The position numbers were made by a program, and so were the translations under genes. 64,000 nt of DNA from Nymphaea colorata. Lineage: Eukaryota > Streptophyta > Magnoliopsida > Nymphaeales > Nymphaeaceae. Below are positions 61,012 through 64,000 of this stretch, piece after piece (positions within the stretch are counted from its first letter, which is position 1; every line of letters begins with the position of its first letter). The notes beneath the pieces are model-generated. The model was not told where the DNA came from, searched no databases, and saw only the letters and a list, made by a program, of their open reading frames with translations. Where the stretch lies: NCBI RefSeq assembly GCF_008831285.2, contig NC_045143.1, positions 1,151,503-1,215,502 on the forward strand, given 5' to 3'.

Positions 61012-62832
61012 ATGAAGAAGGTGACCCTGTTGAGTCTCTTCTCCGGGAGGGAGAAAGAGGGAGATGGGAATCGCATCGGGTCGGCCTTCCCGCCGAAGCG
61101 GCTTGATGCCCAGAAAGTGCAGCAGATTCTGACGGCCGCTGAGACCATGGTGTACAAGTGGGACGCCGACACCTCCGCCTACGCCGGGATTACTTCTCTA
61201 TGGTACGAAAGCCGTGCTGAAGCTAGGAAGTATCTGGGTTGCGTGAGTGACCTCCAGAGCGCCATGCGGTTCCTCTCGGCCACCGACCCTTCCTCGCCGC
61301 ACCTCGTCAAGGCGCAGAATCTCATGGTGCTTGCGATGAAGCGCTTGCAGAAGGAGTTCTACCAGATTCTTGCCGCGAACCGGTGCCACCTCGACCCGGA
61401 GTCGCTTTCCGGCCGGTCGTCCACGAGCACCTCGGAGTTTGATGAAGACAACGACTCCGAAGACGAGATTCGGAAGGTCGGGAAGTCCATCGTCGACGTG
61501 GAGAGCGCGTCGTCGCTCGCCATGGCGGACCTCCGGTCGATCGCAGAGTCCATGATTGCCTTCGGTTATGGGAAGGAGTGCGTGAAGGTTTACAAAATCT
61601 TGCGGAAGTCCATCGTCGACGAGGGGATTTACCGCCTCGGAATCGAGCGGATGAGCTCCGCTCAAATCCAGAAGATGGATTGGGACGTCTTGGAGATGAA
61701 GATCAGGGTGTGGATTCATGCCGTGAAAGTCGCCGTGAGGACTCTCTTTTCCGGCGAGCGTTTCCTGTGCGACCACGTTTTCTCGGCCTCCCACTCCATC
61801 GGGGAAACGTGCTTCGCGGACATCACGGGCGAAGCGGCTCGCCTGCTATTTGCCTTTCCGGAATCCGTCGCCAAGGGGAAATACTCGCCGGAGAAGATTT
61901 TCCGCATCCTCGACCTCTACGATGCAATTGCGGAGCTGTGGCCGGAAATCGAGTCTACATTCTCCTACGAGGCGTCCGGCTTCGTGCGGGCCCAGGCGAT
62001 GTCGGCGCTCATCAAGCTCGGCGACGCCATTCGATCGATGATGGCCGACTTCGAGGCAGCGATATTGAAGGACTCCTCCAAGGCGCCCGTCCCAGGCAGC
62101 GGTCTCCATCCCATGACCCGCTACGTCATGAACTTCCTTTCCGTTCTGGCGGATTACCGGCAAATCATCGCCGACATAACCGCCGACTGCCCCGTCAAGA
62201 ACCCGCTCCCGAACGCCATCTCCGAATGCCTCAACAGCGAGCCGATAGCCACACGATTCGCGTGGCTCGTGCTGTCCCTCCTCTGCAAAATCGACGGCAG
62301 ATCGGAGCTCTACGGGGACGTCTCCTTCTCCTACCTCTTCCTCGCGAACAACCTCCACTACATCATCCAGAAAGTGCAGAGCTCGGAGCTCCGGGTCGTC
62401 CTGGGCGACTCTTGGGTGACAATGCACGCCGAGAAGCTCCGCCAGTACTCGGCTAACTACGAGCGGACGGCGTGGAAAAAGGTCACGACGGCCCTGGCGG
62501 AAATACCGGCGGACGCAAACCGGGACAGCGTCCGGCAGGCCTTCCGGCGGTTCAATTTGGCGTTCGAGGAGGCGTATCGAGCGCAGACCGCAGCGGTCGT
62601 GGTGGACAGCAGTCTCAGAGAGGAGTTGAAGTCGTCGATTGCGCAGAAGATCGTCCCGGCGTACCGCTCGTTCTACGGCCGGTTTCGAGCTTTCATGCGG
62701 AGGGAGGTCGACGGCGAGCCCGCCGTGAAGTTCTCGCCGGAGGACATAGAGAACTGCCTCTCCGGCCTCTTCTACGGGAGCGGCACCGGTAGCGCGCCTC
62801 CTTCTGTTCACTTGCGGGCCTCATCTCGCTGA
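61012..62832 (+). CDS. EXO70 exocyst subunit (EXO70H-like)
   Basis: Intronless 606-aa protein from ATG 61012; the frame is open 25 codons further upstream, but without an ATG and past the TATA-predicted leader. EXO70 binds membrane phosphoinositides and links the exocyst tethering complex to the plasma membrane. The Pfam Exo70 domain covers about residues 220-590. Landmarks are the N-terminal WYESRAEARKYLGCVSDLQS and AMRFL, central LHPMTRYVMNFLSVLADYRQ, SYLFLANNLHYIIQKVQSSE, and C-terminal FRRFNLAFEEAYRAQ and YRSFYGRFRAFMRR. Lack of introns argues against EXO70A (multi-exon) and fits the expanded plant B-to-H groups; the short N-terminus and YKWD/LFS-type start suggest EXO70H. The subgroup is a judgement from memory. 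GC-rich coding sequence gives long antisense ORFs that are not genes. Confidence 0.92.
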   Translation: MKKVTLLSLFSGREKEGDGNRIGSAFPPKRLDAQKVQQILTAAETMVYKWDADTSAYAGITSLWYESRAEARKYLGCVSDLQSAMRFLSATDPSSPHLVKAQNLMVLAMKRLQKEFYQILAANRCHLDPESLSGRSSTSTSEFDEDNDSEDEIRKVGKSIVDVESASSLAMADLRSIAESMIAFGYGKECVKVYKILRKSIVDEGIYRLGIERMSSAQIQKMDWDVLEMKIRVWIHAVKVAVRTLFSGERFLCDHVFSASHSIGETCFADITGEAARLLFAFPESVAKGKYSPEKIFRILDLYDAIAELWPEIESTFSYEASGFVRAQAMSALIKLGDAIRSMMADFEAAILKDSSKAPVPGSGLHPMTRYVMNFLSVLADYRQIIADITADCPVKNPLPNAISECLNSEPIATRFAWLVLSLLCKIDGRSELYGDVSFSYLFLANNLHYIIQKVQSSELRVVLGDSWVTMHAEKLRQYSANYERTAWKKVTTALAEIPADANRDSVRQAFRRFNLAFEEAYRAQTAAVVVDSSLREELKSSIAQKIVPAYRSFYGRFRAFMRREVDGEPAVKFSPEDIENCLSGLFYGSGTGSAPPSVHLRASSR

Positions 62833-63597
62833 GTTCCCGGCGCGGAAATTTTTACCGAAAAAGAAAAAAAATTAAATTAAATTAAATTTGTTTATTTGTT
62901 TACGTAAATGTACTTTTTACTGCACTCTTATTACTGATTAGTGAGGGGATTGACGTCTATAAAAAAAAAAAAAAAGAATGAGATGAATTTTTTAAGAAAT
63001 TTATTTAGTGTAAAAAAATTTTGATTTTTTACTCTGTTGGTGGATCTGGAATCAATGGATAGGAAAATGATCGTTGAAAAGCAGGACAGCGACAGGCGTA
63101 CGTGGTAAAGTTTTATCAATTTTAATTTATGAGTGAACAACTTTGCAATTTCAGACTGGAATCTGAATATTTTACTGCTTATCTTGCAGATTCATGGTCT
63201 CATGTTTTAATTATTTCACTAAGCTCGTGGATAAAAATATTTAGAGGGTGGTTGAAGAAATGAATAATCGGGATAAGCATCACCGATATAGTATATATGT
63301 GACAACTTGCAAATCCTAAAACCTAAAATAGGAATAATAAAACATTTTATCCAATATATTACTCATTCCTCAACGTCAAACATATGGAAGACTGCCTTGC
63401 CGCCTTGTGTGTAGAGCCAGACGCTTTCATCTCTTATATAAATGTATTGTGTTTTTTTTTTTTTTTTCTGGAGATATTTTGTGGACGCTTTCTGAGGAAG
63501 TCAACGTCCTTCCTCTGCACATAGAACCAGAGGCAGGACCTTTCTGCACACACACACACAGACTCTTATGAGGTGCAGAAATGAAAAAAGGAAAAGT
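62833..63597. other. Intergenic, no gene recognised
   Basis: EXO70 3' flank, AT-rich, with an (AATTA)n-like run near 62868-62890 and poly(A)/poly(T) runs. No exon recognised. Confidence 0.6.
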
Positions 63598-63601
63598 AAA
63601 A
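63598..63601 (-). terminator. Pol III terminator of tRNA-Gly
   Basis: TTTT on the minus strand lies 16 bases after the tRNA 3' end; short but sufficient for Pol III. Confidence 0.5.
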
Positions 63602-63617
63602 CCTGAAACCACTAAGA

Positions 63618-63689
63618 TGCGTTTGCCGGGAGTCGAACCCGGGTCTATTGCTTGGAAGGCAATTATCCTAACCGTTGGACTACAAACGC
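63618..63689 (-). tRNA. tRNA-Gly (UCC)
   Basis: A 72-nt cloverleaf on the minus strand, no intron. The acceptor stem GCGTTTG pairs with CAAACGC, and the D arm contains GTCCAACGGTTAGGAT. The anticodon stem is ATTGC/GCAAT with loop CTTCCAA (anticodon TCC), and the T arm is CCGGG TTCGACT CCCGG. Matches the usual plant nuclear tRNA-Gly(UCC) apart from a compensated change in the acceptor stem relative to the Arabidopsis form I remember. Confidence 0.96.
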
Positions 63690-64000
63690 TGGTGTTGGTG
63701 TCTTTACTGACAAAACTTTTTCATGAAAAGTATTCAAAAAAATGCGACGGCTTATTACATTTAAAAACAAATTTTGGGTATTGACCATTTGAACATTTGA
63801 TTACCTTGGATGATGTTTGGGTGTTAGATTTAATCATGTTATATATTTTCATTTATTTCTAACAAGCTGGATGTTAGATCCTTTGTCCCTAACAAGCGAA
63901 CTAAGCTATAAATTTATGATCCTTGCATTTCTAAAACATTAATATCAAGTCAAAGCCTTCTCTTTTTTTTAACTAGAGATATACATGAACTTCAAGGATA
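63690..64000. other. Window end, no gene recognised
   Basis: AT-rich tRNA upstream flank; no coding signal seen. Confidence 0.6.

Noticed and set aside
61846-62811. Long minus-strand ORF (321 aa) and a plus-strand ORF of 292 aa in another frame across the EXO70 gene
   Set aside because: They are alternative-frame translations of GC-rich EXO70 coding sequence, Arg-rich with no domain signature.
1-64000. CRISPR arrays, phage, operons or a biosynthetic gene cluster
   Set aside because: All short repeats are two-copy duplications or microsatellites, genes are spliced plant genes on mixed strands with unrelated functions.

Overview
The window is nuclear DNA of a flowering plant. Evidence: spliced GT-AG genes with AT-rich introns, plant-only families (dirigent protein, EXO70H-like exocyst subunit, NaKR-type metal-binding protein, CHX antiporters, type I MADS-box, P-type PPR, TRM protein), plant-type tRNA genes, and many TA, GA and CT microsatellites. 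The lineage cannot be fixed from the sequence alone. There is no operon structure and no prokaryotic or organellar block. Splice models below were joined by hand from GT-AG sites and kept only where the reading frame closes. Layout: 1-2.85 kb intergenic; 3.66-10.26 kb a five-exon TRM (TON1-recruiting-motif, DUF4378) gene on +; 11.28-12.67 kb an intronless PPR gene on +; 14.26-14.99 kb an intronless dirigent gene on +; 18.60-19.85 kb a three-exon NaKR-like gene on -; 19.9-25.7 kb intergenic with small repeats and two doubtful small ORFs; 25.69-26.81 kb an intronless type I (M-alpha) MADS-box gene; 28.18-32.54 and 35.29-39.18 kb two tandem CHX genes; 39.4-45.4 kb repeat-rich intergenic; 45.72-47.95 kb a nine-exon monoacylglycerol-lipase/caffeoylshikimate-esterase-like gene; 48.7-50.4 kb a MITE-like element and an LTR-like remnant; 51.05-53.43 kb ribosomal protein eL35 (uL29); 55.72 kb tRNA-Glu(CUC); 61.01-62.83 kb an intronless EXO70; 63.62 kb tRNA-Gly(UCC) on -. 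The genes have unrelated functions and are not a biosynthetic cluster; the only clear local relationship is the CHX tandem duplication, which includes both flanks. I did not find a clearly new biological system. The most interesting observations are: (1) both CHX copies keep the antiporter fold but have replaced the conserved membrane Thr and Asn-Asp residues normally tied to cation/proton exchange; (2) the MADS protein carries four exact-length 32-residue tandem repeats; (3) an exact 186-bp tandem duplication sits in a TRM intron; (4) the esterase gene has an ATG-only first exon followed by a 99-nt stop-free intron, so intron retention would add a hydrophobic N-terminus; (5) there are two related small hairpin repeats and a MITE-like inverted-repeat element.
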